From CBDEUK01 sp965250225 (GTDB lineage: Bacteria; Pseudomonadota; Gammaproteobacteria; Eutrophobiales; Eutrophobiaceae), in contig CBDFNQ010000037.1 in NCBI GenBank assembly GCA_965250225.1, positions 62,001 through 126,000 of the forward strand: DNA of 64,000 nt. Direction: 5' to 3'. This document shows, in pieces, positions 8,300 to 17,174 of this stretch (its first letter is position 1; the number at the start of each line of letters is the position of its first letter). The translations under genes and the position numbers were made by a program. The notes beneath the pieces are model-generated. The model searched no databases, was not told the DNA's origin, and was given only the letters and a program-made list of their open reading frames with translations.

Positions 8300-9184
8300 T
8301 TAATAAATTTCACAATTTTTAATAAACCTTTCGATGCTTATTGGCATGGGTACGCGCAGTGAAGATAACATCATCAGGAGAGAACCCCCTTGCTTTATCA
8401 ATTCAAACCCTTCCTTGTATTTAAGGCGTTGTTTGCTCTTTTTTACACTGGAAATATCGATTGCAAATTCCTCAAAGGCTTCTTTTGCAACAACATAACG
8501 GGGCCATATCTCAAAAATAACCGGGTCGCTACGCAAGGTTTCACAAGCCAGCTTCGACACCGTTCCCAGTTCCAGCAGCCTGTCCTGTACACCGGAAAAA
8601 ACGGGTGATTGTTCAATAACCGAAATTACCGTTTCGATAACCTGATCCATTTCAGCCATAGTTTGTGCAATCTTGATATAACGACTTTCAAAAAAATCTT
8701 CAATCGGCAATGAAAAAACCCGGAATGGTTCGCCCCAAAGCTCGTTGACACCTTCAACACCGTTGAGCAGTTTTATGTTCTTTCCCAAATCAAGCGCTTC
8801 CATAAAACATTTGCCGCATTCATCAAAGAGTTCATTATTCGTTTCTATTTTGATCCCGGCTTCTTCAAGTTCAACAATAGCTTTGAGAATATCGCGTCCA
8901 CGGTTCAGCAGTGACCCTGCCAACATTGCCCCCTTGACCCGTTTTATGGTTGGCGAATTTTCTTTTTCATAGATGCCTCTGATTTCATCAACGCGATATC
9001 CTGGTGTGTTGATACCTGGTTCAACATTATGAAAGACCCTGCGAGTAAGTTGATCAATCATCTGTTTTTTATCGGCAAGGGTATTTGAGTGCATGTCATA
9101 ATGGCGGATCCAGTAACCATCAAAATAGATACTGGGCTTGCCTTCTATCTCTGAAATGGTGCCGTTTTTTATTTTATCTTTCAT
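8300..9184 (-). CDS. Unrecognised protein between ruvA and ruvB
   Basis: A 294-residue soluble protein of unknown family. I choose ATG 9184 (MKDKIKNG) over an upstream TTG at 9220 because an AGG-type ribosome site sits just before it. No signal peptide or membrane helix is visible. Features: a Tyr/Trp-rich start (YFDGYWIRHY), a segment with GYRVDEIRGIYE around residue 65-80, a mostly helical middle and a basic C-terminal stretch (KKSKQRLKYKEG near 255). A CGKC pair around residue 125 is the only cysteine motif. It runs opposite to the ruv genes and separates ruvCA from ruvB, with no partner gene nearby. I assign no function. Confidence 0.7.
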   Translation of the reverse strand: MKDKIKNGTISEIEGKPSIYFDGYWIRHYDMHSNTLADKKQMIDQLTRRVFHNVEPGINTPGYRVDEIRGIYEKENSPTIKRVKGAMLAGSLLNRGRDILKAIVELEEAGIKIETNNELFDECGKCFMEALDLGKNIKLLNGVEGVNELWGEPFRVFSLPIEDFFESRYIKIAQTMAEMDQVIETVISVIEQSPVFSGVQDRLLELGTVSKLACETLRSDPVIFEIWPRYVVAKEAFEEFAIDISSVKKSKQRLKYKEGFELIKQGGSLLMMLSSLRVPMPISIERFIKNCEIY

Positions 9185-9416
9185 ACACCTGAAATCTAGC
9201 AAACTTTGGGATTTAAGCAATCATTACTCTCGATCACATCGCCAACATGAAAAACCGTCAATGAACTTAGAAAAGCTGGAGATATTTCTAACTGACATGC
9301 GTAAATGCTAAACTGCCTGCAGTTTTCCATAATCCTGACATAATTTTGTTCATATTTTCTGTTTTAATTAAGACCGATTGGCATCCTGAGCCGTTACAAG
9401 AGAAAATAGCAACCCT

Positions 9417-10475
9417 ATGGCTGATCCAAACCCAGTGATTTCTACCGACAGCACGGCTGAAGACGATATCGCCGATACAAATCTGCGCCCGAAACGGCTG
9501 AAAGACTATCTCGGCCAAGCTGCCGTGCATGAACAAATGGAGATCTTCATTGGTGCAGCGCGTAAACGCAATGAATCCCTGGATCATGTGTTGATATTTG
9601 GCCCGCCAGGCTTGGGCAAAACCACGCTGGCGCACATCATTGCCAATGAAATGAACGTTAATATGCGCCAGACCTCTGGCCCGGTGTTGGAACGTGCTGG
9701 TGACCTCGCTGCCCTGTTGACCAATCTTGAACCCAATGATGTCTTGTTCATTGATGAGATCCACCGTCTTAGTCCGGTGGTTGAAGAAGTCCTTTATCCT
9801 GCTATGGAAGATTATCAAATCGATATTATGATCGGTGAAGGACCTGCGGCACGCGCTATTAAGCTTGATGTGCCACCGTTTACCCTGGTTGGAGCGACCA
9901 CCCGAGCTGGCTTACTTACCTCTCCATTACGCGACCGCTTTGGCATCGTGCAACGACTGGAGTTTTATAATACGGAAGAGATATCCAGCATCATTTCTCG
10001 TTCCGGGAAGATCCTGGACGTGGATATCACTGCCGAAGGAGCAACAGAGATCGCCAAACGTTCACGCGGCACTCCACGGATCGCCAACCGATTATTGCGT
10101 CGTGTGCGTGATTACGCCGAAGTAAAAAGTGACGGCAATATAAATGATGATATCGCAGACAAGGCCCTCGACATGCTCAGTGTCGATGCCAATGGCTTTG
10201 ATATGATGGATCGCAAAGTATTGCTCGCCATTATGCAAAAATTTGATGGTGGACCGGTTGGCGCGGACAGCCTGGCCGCGGCAATTGGTGAGGAACGCGA
10301 CACGATTGAAGATGTCATAGAACCATTCCTTATCCAGCAAGGCTTCATGATGCGCACACCCAGGGGTCGCACCGTGACCAAACGCGCCTGGTTACACTTT
10401 GGCCTTGATGTACCAAACGACAAACCCATGGGCGAAGAAAAAATGGGAAAAGATTTATTCGATGAAAAAAAATAA
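9417..10475 (+). CDS. ruvB: Holliday junction branch migration helicase RuvB
   Basis: RuvB is the hexameric AAA+ motor that drives branch migration with RuvA. The 352-residue protein shows Walker A (GPPGLGKTT, about 62-70), Walker B (FIDEIHRL), sensor 1 (GATTRAG), the arginine finger region (LRDRFG) and the C-terminal winged helix (RTPRGRTVTKRAW). Separated from ruvA by about 1.2 kb holding the reverse unknown gene, so ruvB probably has its own promoter. The ybgC gene starts inside its 3' end, leading into the tol operon. Confidence 0.97.
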   Translation: MADPNPVISTDSTAEDDIADTNLRPKRLKDYLGQAAVHEQMEIFIGAARKRNESLDHVLIFGPPGLGKTTLAHIIANEMNVNMRQTSGPVLERAGDLAALLTNLEPNDVLFIDEIHRLSPVVEEVLYPAMEDYQIDIMIGEGPAARAIKLDVPPFTLVGATTRAGLLTSPLRDRFGIVQRLEFYNTEEISSIISRSGKILDVDITAEGATEIAKRSRGTPRIANRLLRRVRDYAEVKSDGNINDDIADKALDMLSVDANGFDMMDRKVLLAIMQKFDGGPVGADSLAAAIGEERDTIEDVIEPFLIQQGFMMRTPRGRTVTKRAWLHFGLDVPNDKPMGEEKMGKDLFDEKK

Positions 10476-10740
10476 TGCCTACACGATCACGATTCGCGTT
10501 TATTATGAGGATACCGATACCGGTGGTGTGGTCTATCATTCGAACTATTTAAAATTCATGGAATGTACTCGTACGAAATGGTTACGCGACCTTGGTTATG
10601 ATCAGAACGTCCTGATTGAAGAAGAACAACTACTTTATGAAGCCACCGTTTTGATTGTCACACTTGATAACCAAAGCTTCAAAGCAAAACGCTTATCTCA
10701 AAACCTGAAAGAGGATCTAGAACGTGTCCGCAGCCACTGA
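10462..10740 (+). CDS. ybgC: Internally deleted YbgC-like acyl-CoA thioesterase
   Basis: YbgC is a hotdog-fold thioesterase that heads the tol-pal operon. This copy has only 92 residues against about 134 in E. coli. The N-terminus matches well (RVYYEDTDTGGVVYHSNY, including the catalytic Asp region) and so does the tail (LLYEATVLIVTLDNQ, then KAKRLSQNL), but some 45 residues of the central beta sheet expected after IEEEQ are missing, in frame. The fold is unlikely to be complete. The start ATG 10462 overlaps ruvB by 14 bp and the 3' end overlaps tolQ by 17 bp. Either a real deletion that keeps translational coupling to tolQ, or an assembly collapse. Confidence 0.8.
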   Translation: MKKNNAYTITIRVYYEDTDTGGVVYHSNYLKFMECTRTKWLRDLGYDQNVLIEEEQLLYEATVLIVTLDNQSFKAKRLSQNLKEDLERVRSH

Positions 10741-11404
10741 TTTATCGTTTATGCATTTGATCACCAACGCCAGCCTACTGGTGCAGTTGGTCATGCTGGC
10801 CCTGTTACTTGCTTCTATCGTTTCCTGGACCATGATCTTCAACAAGCGATTAATGTTAAACAAAGCAAAACGCGAAACCAATGAATTCGAAGAACGCTTC
10901 TGGTCACTTGAAGACTTAACACCCTTATACACCAGAGTCAGTCAAAAGCATTATGATGCCAGCGGCATGGAAAAAATCTTTGAGGCCGGCTTTAAGGAAT
11001 TCGCGCGATTACGCAAACAAGAAAGCATCGATCCAGAAGCCGTGTTAGAAGGTGCGCAACGTGCCATGCGTATAGCCTTAAGCAAAGAGATTGAAATGCT
11101 CGAAATGAATCTATCCTTTCTGGCAACAGTCGGTTCTACCTCACCTTATGTCGGCTTGTTCGGAACCGTGTGGGGCATTATGAACAGCTTCCGCGCCCTG
11201 GGTAATGCGCAACAAGCAACTATCTCAATGGTTGCACCCGGTATTGCCGAAGCATTGATCGCCACTGCAATGGGGTTATTTGCCGCAATTCCTGCAGTGA
11301 TTGCCTATAACCGTTTTTCCAACGATGTTGAACGTTTGATCAATCGTTATGATACTTTTACTGATGAATTTGCGTCGATCCTCCATCGTTATGCTCATTC
11401 ATAA
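10724..11404 (+). CDS. tolQ: Tol-Pal system inner-membrane protein TolQ
   Basis: TolQ with TolR forms the proton-driven stator complex that energises TolA. The 226-residue protein has three transmembrane helices (about 15-35, 135-155 and 170-190) and the family motif GLFGTVWGIMNSF. It starts at GTG 10724 with GAGG a few bases upstream, inside the ybgC 3' end. First fully intact gene of the tolQRAB-pal-cpoB unit. Confidence 0.97.
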   Translation: MSAATDLSFMHLITNASLLVQLVMLALLLASIVSWTMIFNKRLMLNKAKRETNEFEERFWSLEDLTPLYTRVSQKHYDASGMEKIFEAGFKEFARLRKQESIDPEAVLEGAQRAMRIALSKEIEMLEMNLSFLATVGSTSPYVGLFGTVWGIMNSFRALGNAQQATISMVAPGIAEALIATAMGLFAAIPAVIAYNRFSNDVERLINRYDTFTDEFASILHRYAHS

Positions 11405-11428
11405 AACAAAACGTTTAACGTATAAAAA

Positions 11429-11866
11429 ATGAGACAACGCATTCGTAAGCGTCCCATGGCTGACATCAATGTAGTGCCTTACATTGATGTTATGTTGGTG
11501 TTACTGATCATTTTTATGATCACGGCACCGCTGTTAACCCAGGGGGTTAAAGTCGATCTACCAAAGACTAGTTCAACACCTATAGACTCATCAGACAATG
11601 AACCGGTTATTATTAATGTCAATGCGAAAGGCGAATATTTCATCAACAATAACGATGAAAATGATACGCCTGTTGATTTATTAACATTGATTGAAGATGT
11701 CATTGTCATACTGAAATACCGAACAGAAAAAGACGGCGTTCCTCCTCCTTTTTTAGTCGGCGGTGATCGCGATGTCCCTTATGGACGTATTGTAGAACTC
11801 ATGGCCTCTTTACAAAATGCTGGTGTCGAAGGCGTAGGCCTGCTCACTGAACCACTGGAGCAATGA
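11429..11866 (+). CDS. tolR: Tol-Pal system protein TolR
   Basis: A 145-residue ExbD/TolR family protein. It has one N-terminal transmembrane helix (about 17-38) containing the essential Asp in VPYIDVMLVLL, the residue thought to carry protons with TolQ, and a periplasmic domain. It follows tolQ by 24 bp and precedes tolA by 6 bp. Confidence 0.97.
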   Translation: MRQRIRKRPMADINVVPYIDVMLVLLIIFMITAPLLTQGVKVDLPKTSSTPIDSSDNEPVIINVNAKGEYFINNNDENDTPVDLLTLIEDVIVILKYRTEKDGVPPPFLVGGDRDVPYGRIVELMASLQNAGVEGVGLLTEPLEQ

Positions 11867-11872
11867 TCAAAC

Positions 11873-12802
11873 ATGCGCCTGTCCTGGTTTACCACTGTAA
11901 AATCGTTTTTTACTTCGATCCTTCTACATCTCGTTTTATTAGGCCTGCTAATGTTCAGTATTGAATTTGCTCCAGAGCCGCATAGGCCTGTTCAAAAAAA
12001 AATAAATATAGTGCAAGCAACTGCTGTTGATAAAACACGGGTTGAGAAGGAACTAAAAAAATTACAACAGGCCGAAGACAATAAAAAGCAGGCTGAAACC
12101 AAGCGCCAACAGGAACTCGATAAAAAAGCCAAGCAAGCAGAAACAAAACGCAGACAGGAAGAAAAAAAACTCAAAGAAATTGAAATCAAAAAAACGGAAG
12201 AAAAGAAAAAACGTATTGAAGAAGAAAAACACCTGAAAGAAGCACAGCAAAAAAAGAAAGAGGCCGAAGAAAAGAGGAAAGAAGAAGAAAAAAAGAAGCA
12301 GCAGGCAGAAACTGAACGTAAAAAGATAGAAGAAGAGAAACGTAAAGCCGAAGAAGAAAAAAAACGCATTGAGGAAGAGAAAAAGAAAAAGCAAGAAGAA
12401 CTAAAGCGTCTAAAAGAAGAAAAGAAGAAACATGAGGCCGAAGAAGCGTTGAACAGACAAATGGAAGCCGAGGCCGAACATGAGCGACTACGCGAACAGG
12501 CAGCGCATGATGCAGAAAAGGGAAGCCAGATTGCAAATGAAATTATTAATAAGGTATCGAGAAATTTTAATCGCACTGGTCTGGAAAAAGGCTTGAAGTG
12601 TAAATTACGCATACAACTGGTGCCCGGTGGCGAAGTCGTTGGTGTCAGTATTTTAAAATCAAGCGGCAATGATATCTTCGATACGCGCGCGATCAGTGCA
12701 GTTAAACGAGCGGCGCCATTTACTGTCGTACCTTCCGATATTGAACAGTTTGAGCGACTAAACTTACGTGACAATACTTTTACATTTGAACCCAGAGATT
12801 AG
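11873..12802 (+). CDS. tolA: Tol-Pal system protein TolA
   Basis: TolA links the inner-membrane motor to TolB and Pal. The 309 residues contain an N-terminal membrane anchor (about 11-30), a very long Lys/Glu/Ala helical domain (about 55-215, with repeated EEKKK-type segments) and a C-terminal TonB-like domain (LKCKLRIQLVPGGEVVGV onward). The low-complexity centre is normal for TolA and gives spurious antisense reading frames. Confidence 0.95.
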   Translation: MRLSWFTTVKSFFTSILLHLVLLGLLMFSIEFAPEPHRPVQKKINIVQATAVDKTRVEKELKKLQQAEDNKKQAETKRQQELDKKAKQAETKRRQEEKKLKEIEIKKTEEKKKRIEEEKHLKEAQQKKKEAEEKRKEEEKKKQQAETERKKIEEEKRKAEEEKKRIEEEKKKKQEELKRLKEEKKKHEAEEALNRQMEAEAEHERLREQAAHDAEKGSQIANEIINKVSRNFNRTGLEKGLKCKLRIQLVPGGEVVGVSILKSSGNDIFDTRAISAVKRAAPFTVVPSDIEQFERLNLRDNTFTFEPRD

Positions 12803-12806
12803 CACT

Positions 12807-14111
12807 GTGAACAAAAATTTAATCTTTCCAAAACTGATGATGCTGTTTTTATTATTCATTTCATCATTTGCCCAAGCAATTGAAATAGTGATTGATCGTG
12901 GCGTTGAAAACCCAATCCCGGTTGCGGTTGTGCCCTTTGGCTGGTCAGAGGCCGCTAACGTTGCACCCTCTGATATTGCTGGAGTCATTCGCTCAAACCT
13001 CGTTCGCAGTGGTCGTTTCAATAGCATGGATGAAGGCGACATGCGTCAAAAACCAACTGAGGCCGCACGCATTAATTTTAAACATTGGCGTTCGCTTGGC
13101 ATGGATAACCTGGTCATTGGCAACATGGAGGTGACTGAAACCGGCGACTACCTTATAGAATTTCAACTGTTTAATGTACACAATCAGCAAGCCCTGGCAA
13201 AAGGACGAATAAAATCTCAAAAGGAGAACCTGCGCCGCACCACGCATCAAATCAGCGATATCATTTATGAAAAACTGCTCGGCGTGAAAGGTGCGTTTTC
13301 AACACGCATTGCCTATATTACGGTAAAAAAATCACCTGACGGCAAAAAAACACACAGCCTGAAGATTGCCGATGCGGATGGTCTGAACATACAAACCTTG
13401 TTGAATTCATCCGAACCCTTGATGTCGCCTAACTGGTCACCCGATGGTAGACAATTGGCTTATGTTTCTTTCCAGGATAAAAACTCGGCAATCTATGTGC
13501 AAAATGTATTCACCGGTACACGTGAAGTGATCCAGTCCGGTCCTGGCATCAACAGCGCGCCTGCCTGGTCACCCGATGGCAAACGATTGGCGATGACCTT
13601 ATCCAAAGATGGAAATCCGGAGATATACATCAAACATGTTGCATCGGGTCTGTTACAACGCGTGACAAACAATCCGGGCATTGATACGGAACCCACATGG
13701 TCACCTGATGGACAGACCCTGGCATTCACATCAAATCGCAGTGGCAGACCACAAATCTATCAAATCCATGTGGAAGGCAAAAAAGCAAAACGCCTGACCT
13801 TCGAAGGCAAATATAATACCCGGCCAATTTTTTCACCGGACGGTAAATCCATCGCTATGGTCAATGGAAATAATGGGGTTTTTCGTATCGCTGTTCTGGA
13901 CCTGGCATCTGGTTCAATCGAATTACTGACCGATACAAAGCTAGATGAATCTCCCAGTTTTGCGCCCAATGGCCATATGATCATGTATGCCACTCTAGGA
14001 TTTCAAAATACCAAGCTCGCTGCCGTTTCATCTGACGGGCGTATACAGCAAAGTTTAGCGTTACAGGAAGGTGAGGTACGGGAACCTGCCTGGGGCCCAT
14101 TCCTCAAATAA
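12807..14111 (+). CDS. tolB: Tol-Pal system periplasmic beta-propeller TolB
   Basis: TolB is the periplasmic partner of Pal, TolA and colicins. I take GTG 12807, four bases after the tolA stop: it yields a signal peptide with basic residues (MNKNLIFPK, then a hydrophobic run ending in FAQA) and a 434-residue precursor. An upstream ATG at 12768 lies inside tolA and an ATG at 12837 would lack positive charges. The mature protein has an N-terminal alpha/beta domain, then six-bladed propeller repeats marked by repeated WSPDG motifs at about 215, 260 and 305. Confidence 0.95.
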   Translation: MNKNLIFPKLMMLFLLFISSFAQAIEIVIDRGVENPIPVAVVPFGWSEAANVAPSDIAGVIRSNLVRSGRFNSMDEGDMRQKPTEAARINFKHWRSLGMDNLVIGNMEVTETGDYLIEFQLFNVHNQQALAKGRIKSQKENLRRTTHQISDIIYEKLLGVKGAFSTRIAYITVKKSPDGKKTHSLKIADADGLNIQTLLNSSEPLMSPNWSPDGRQLAYVSFQDKNSAIYVQNVFTGTREVIQSGPGINSAPAWSPDGKRLAMTLSKDGNPEIYIKHVASGLLQRVTNNPGIDTEPTWSPDGQTLAFTSNRSGRPQIYQIHVEGKKAKRLTFEGKYNTRPIFSPDGKSIAMVNGNNGVFRIAVLDLASGSIELLTDTKLDESPSFAPNGHMIMYATLGFQNTKLAAVSSDGRIQQSLALQEGEVREPAWGPFLK

Positions 14112-14202
14112 TCATTTGTACAATGAACAATCATCATCCATTAATATACAACAATGTTATTCTAACACTCGCTCAGACCGGTTCGGCCGGAAGGAGAAAA
14201 CT

Positions 14203-14742
14203 ATGAAACTTAAATTAATTACCCCTTACATTTTATTATTTTTACTGGTTGGTTGTGGCTCTTCAGAAACCAAACCAGATGTCGAGGTAGAAGAACGCGG
14301 CATTCCATCTGACACAGACAGCACAGGTGCAAATGAGAATGCCGACACAGATACATACGGCGCAGATGATTATTCATTGTCCGAAGTTGATGAACTTAAC
14401 GATCCATCGAGTCATTTATCGGTCAGGATCATTTACTTCGCCTATGACAGCAGTGAGATCCGCCCTGAATTTCGTCCGGCGATTGAAGCTCACGCAAACT
14501 ATCTTGCATCACACCCGGACACGATCGTAACACTTGAAGGACATACCGATGAACGTGGCTCACGTGAATACAATCTGGCGCTTGGTGAAGGCCGCGCTAA
14601 TTCCGTGAAACGCCAGCTGACTTTACTCGGCGCATCCGCTGGACAGATTCGCGCTGTAAGCTATGGGGAAGAGCGCCCGGAAGTCGACGGTCACGATGAA
14701 TCTGCCTGGAGTCAAAATCGTCGCGTGTTGATTCTCTACTAA
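14203..14742 (+). CDS. pal: Peptidoglycan-associated lipoprotein Pal
   Basis: Pal is an outer-membrane lipoprotein that binds peptidoglycan and TolB. The start ATG 14203 is preceded by a strong AAGGAG site. The 179-residue precursor has a lipobox LVGC with the acylated Cys near residue 18, an acidic Asp/Glu/Thr-rich linker, and an OmpA-like domain with GHTDERGSREYNLALGEGRA, which contains the Asp and Arg that bind diaminopimelate. A longer upstream reading is not used because it lacks the signal peptide at its start. Confidence 0.97.
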   Translation: MKLKLITPYILLFLLVGCGSSETKPDVEVEERGIPSDTDSTGANENADTDTYGADDYSLSEVDELNDPSSHLSVRIIYFAYDSSEIRPEFRPAIEAHANYLASHPDTIVTLEGHTDERGSREYNLALGEGRANSVKRQLTLLGASAGQIRAVSYGEERPEVDGHDESAWSQNRRVLILY

Positions 14743-14751
14743 GCGATTCGT

Positions 14752-15627
14752 ATGTCTTTTAAATTCTTACTCAGGGCTGCCCTGTGTTTTATTGTTATTC
14801 CGCAGGCTCTGGCAGAAAGTGCAACGGCTGCAGATCAGGAAAATTCTGCGGCCGTTGAACTGCGCATTCAGAAGCTTGAAAATATCCTCGGCAATCAAGG
14901 CTTGCTGGATCTGTTACAACAGGTCGAAACTCTGCAACAAAAGGTAAACCAATTACAGGGAGAGATTGAAGTTCAAACTCACCTTCTCGAAAAACTAAAA
15001 AAGCGAAATGCTAATCTACACAGTGATATTGACAGCCGGGTAAAACAACTGGAATTAAATGTTATTGCCTCAGATACTCAAGCAGAGGACACTGAAGTTG
15101 CTGATGAGGATGTAAGGACTCAAGATTCCGACTCTGCAGTACAAAAAGCTGAATCAACACCTTTAGAAAACACAAGTGCGGAAACTGAGACAGAACCAGA
15201 CAAACCTGTTGTAGTAGATCAAGGCCAGGCCAAGGCCGCGTATCAATCGGCATTCTTGTTATTGAAAGAATCCCGCTATGATGATGCAGTCACCGCCTTT
15301 GAACAATACCTGAATGACTACCCTAGAAGTCTCTACGCTGATAATGCCCAATACTGGTTGGCTGAAAGTTTTTATATACAACAAAAATATGAAGAGGCCG
15401 TGATTACCTATCAAACCCTATTAGAAAATTATCCTGAAAGCCGTAAGCTTGCCCATGGCACATTGAAACTTGGATACAGTTATCAGGAACTTGAACAAAT
15501 GACTGAAGCGAAGAGCGTACTGGAAGAAGTCATTAATCGTTTCCCGGGAACAAACGCAGCCCGTGAAGCAACAAATAGATTGCGAACTTTCCCAGCCGAG
15601 GAAACTGCGGCAGAATCTGAAAATTAA
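14752..15627 (+). CDS. cpoB: Cell division coordinator CpoB (YbgF)
   Basis: CpoB is a periplasmic protein that coordinates Tol function with PBP1B during division. The 291 residues show a signal peptide (ending near ALAES), an N-terminal coiled coil (about 40-105), an acidic Thr/Glu/Asp linker, and C-terminal TPR units (AYQSAFLLLKESRYDDA near 160, then AQYWLAESFY and LKLGYSYQEL). Last gene of the tol-pal unit; queE starts 2 bp after its stop. Confidence 0.93.
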   Translation: MSFKFLLRAALCFIVIPQALAESATAADQENSAAVELRIQKLENILGNQGLLDLLQQVETLQQKVNQLQGEIEVQTHLLEKLKKRNANLHSDIDSRVKQLELNVIASDTQAEDTEVADEDVRTQDSDSAVQKAESTPLENTSAETETEPDKPVVVDQGQAKAAYQSAFLLLKESRYDDAVTAFEQYLNDYPRSLYADNAQYWLAESFYIQQKYEEAVITYQTLLENYPESRKLAHGTLKLGYSYQELEQMTEAKSVLEEVINRFPGTNAAREATNRLRTFPAEETAAESEN

Positions 15628-15629
15628 TT

Positions 15630-16313
15630 ATGGCCACTGAACAAAAGGCCGACCAATTAAACGACTCAAATCTGGCTGTTCTTACCATTAATGAAATATT
15701 TTTTTCCATTCAAGGGGAAACAACTTACGTCGGTTTGCCTACCATCTTCATACGCTTAACTGCCTGTCCTTTACGTTGCCAATATTGTGATACTGAATAT
15801 GCTTTTTATGAAGGCAAAAAAATGCCCGTAGATGAGATACTGCAATCGATATCAAATTATAAAACACTTTATGTCACAGTCACTGGAGGAGAACCACTCG
15901 CACAAAAGACATGTCATAACTTGTTAACGGCATTATGCGACAAAGATTACAAAGTGACACTGGAAACCAGTGGTGCAATGGATATATCCGACGTTGATGA
16001 TCGGGTCATAAGAATTGTGGATATAAAAACACCTGGCTCAAATGAAGTAGCAAAAAATCGTTTTGAAAACATCCAGCACATCAGACCAAAAGACGAAATA
16101 AAATTTGTTATCTGTGATCATAATGATTATGTCTGGTCAAAAAATATTCTTGATAAATATAAACTAACGCAACGTTGCGAGGTTCTTTTTTCCAATAGTC
16201 ATACACAGCTTGACCCGACCGATCTTGCTGACTGGATCCTGGAAGATCATTTGCCTGTTAGGATACAATTACAAATGCACAAATTTTTGTGGGGCGATAG
16301 TCCGGGTAAATAA
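15630..16313 (+). CDS. queE: 7-carboxy-7-deazaguanine synthase QueE
   Basis: A radical-SAM enzyme that contracts 6-carboxytetrahydropterin to 7-carboxy-7-deazaguanine in queuosine synthesis. The 227 residues include the 4Fe-4S motif CPLRCQYC (spacing Cx3Cx2C, about 47-54), the preceding FSIQGE signature and the SAM-binding TGGEPL. Partner of queC directly downstream; queD and queF are not in this window. Confidence 0.95.
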   Translation: MATEQKADQLNDSNLAVLTINEIFFSIQGETTYVGLPTIFIRLTACPLRCQYCDTEYAFYEGKKMPVDEILQSISNYKTLYVTVTGGEPLAQKTCHNLLTALCDKDYKVTLETSGAMDISDVDDRVIRIVDIKTPGSNEVAKNRFENIQHIRPKDEIKFVICDHNDYVWSKNILDKYKLTQRCEVLFSNSHTQLDPTDLADWILEDHLPVRIQLQMHKFLWGDSPGK

Positions 16314-16315
16314 CT

Positions 16316-16981
16316 ATGAAAGCTGTCGTCTTGACCTCTGGCGGACTGGATTCTACAACCACCCTGGCCATAGCCATCAACGAAGGTTATGACTGTTATG
16401 CCCTGAGCTTTGATTACGGCCAACGACACAAAGCTGAGTTAATCGCCGCTAAACATGCAGTGAATTTTTTCAAGCTCAAACAACATAAAACTCTCAAACT
16501 CGATCTAACCCAGATTGGTGGTTCGGCATTAACCGATAACAACATCGCTGTACCTGATCAGGCATCAGAAGGCATCCCTGTCACCTACGTGCCTGCACGC
16601 AATACGATTTTTCTTTCCTATGCACTAGCCTACGCAGAAGTAATTAATGCAGAACACATTTTTCTTGGCATTAATGCTGTTGACTACTCCGGCTATCCAG
16701 ACTGTCGTCCGGAATACATCAATGCCTATGAACAAATGGCTGGGCTTGCTACTAAAGCAGGGGTTGAAGGTAAGCCAGTTAAAATCCACGCACCCTTAAT
16801 ACAACTATCAAAATCTGAAATTATTAAACTAGGTTGTGAGCTAGATGTTGATTATTCAATCACTGTTTCCTGTTACCAGCCTGATTCAAAAGGCCGGGCC
16901 TGCGGACATTGTGATTCCTGTCGCTTTCGTATGGAAGGTTTTGACGATGCAGGAATTAGTGATCCAACTCAGTATCAATAG
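16316..16981 (+). CDS. queC: 7-cyano-7-deazaguanine synthase QueC
   Basis: QueC uses ATP and ammonia to convert 7-carboxy-7-deazaguanine to preQ0. The 221 residues start with the PP-loop SGGLDSTTT (about 8-16) and end with the zinc-binding cysteine cluster in SCYQPD and CGHCDSCR. Two bases separate it from queE, so the pair is co-transcribed with the tol operon or from within it. Confidence 0.96.
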   Translation: MKAVVLTSGGLDSTTTLAIAINEGYDCYALSFDYGQRHKAELIAAKHAVNFFKLKQHKTLKLDLTQIGGSALTDNNIAVPDQASEGIPVTYVPARNTIFLSYALAYAEVINAEHIFLGINAVDYSGYPDCRPEYINAYEQMAGLATKAGVEGKPVKIHAPLIQLSKSEIIKLGCELDVDYSITVSCYQPDSKGRACGHCDSCRFRMEGFDDAGISDPTQYQ

Positions 16982-17099
16982 ACATTTTTTTCGGAAGCAT
17001 TAATACCCGAAGTTTTAACATTGATTATCTTTAACTCATCAAGTTTATAATTATTTTATCTATATCAAACAAATTTTTAACAAAATGATCAAAACTCTC

Positions 17100-17113
17100 A
17101 TTTTCATGAAAAT
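17100..17113. promoter_or_regulatory. 14-bp palindrome upstream of the patatin gene
   Basis: ATTTTCATGAAAAT is perfectly self-complementary, about 60 bp before the patatin start, in a 193-bp AT-rich gap. It could be an operator, but AT-rich palindromes also arise by chance and no regulator is nearby. Confidence 0.25.
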
Positions 17114-17174
17114 TTGCTTGTCATTATAACCTGACTCTGTTGTAATTGATGCACCGCAATAAATTAATCTATCG

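Noticed and set aside
11992..12774. Long antisense frame opposite tolA and apparent tandem repeats
   Set aside because: Both come from the Lys/Glu-rich TolA helix; the translation is Ser/Phe low-complexity and the nucleotide repeats are codon repetition, not a satellite.
13760..13993. Antisense frames opposite tolB
   Set aside because: No family features and fully inside a certain gene.
16981..17020. Weak hairpin after queC as a terminator
   Set aside because: Stem of only about five pairs with a long loop; not distinguishable from chance.
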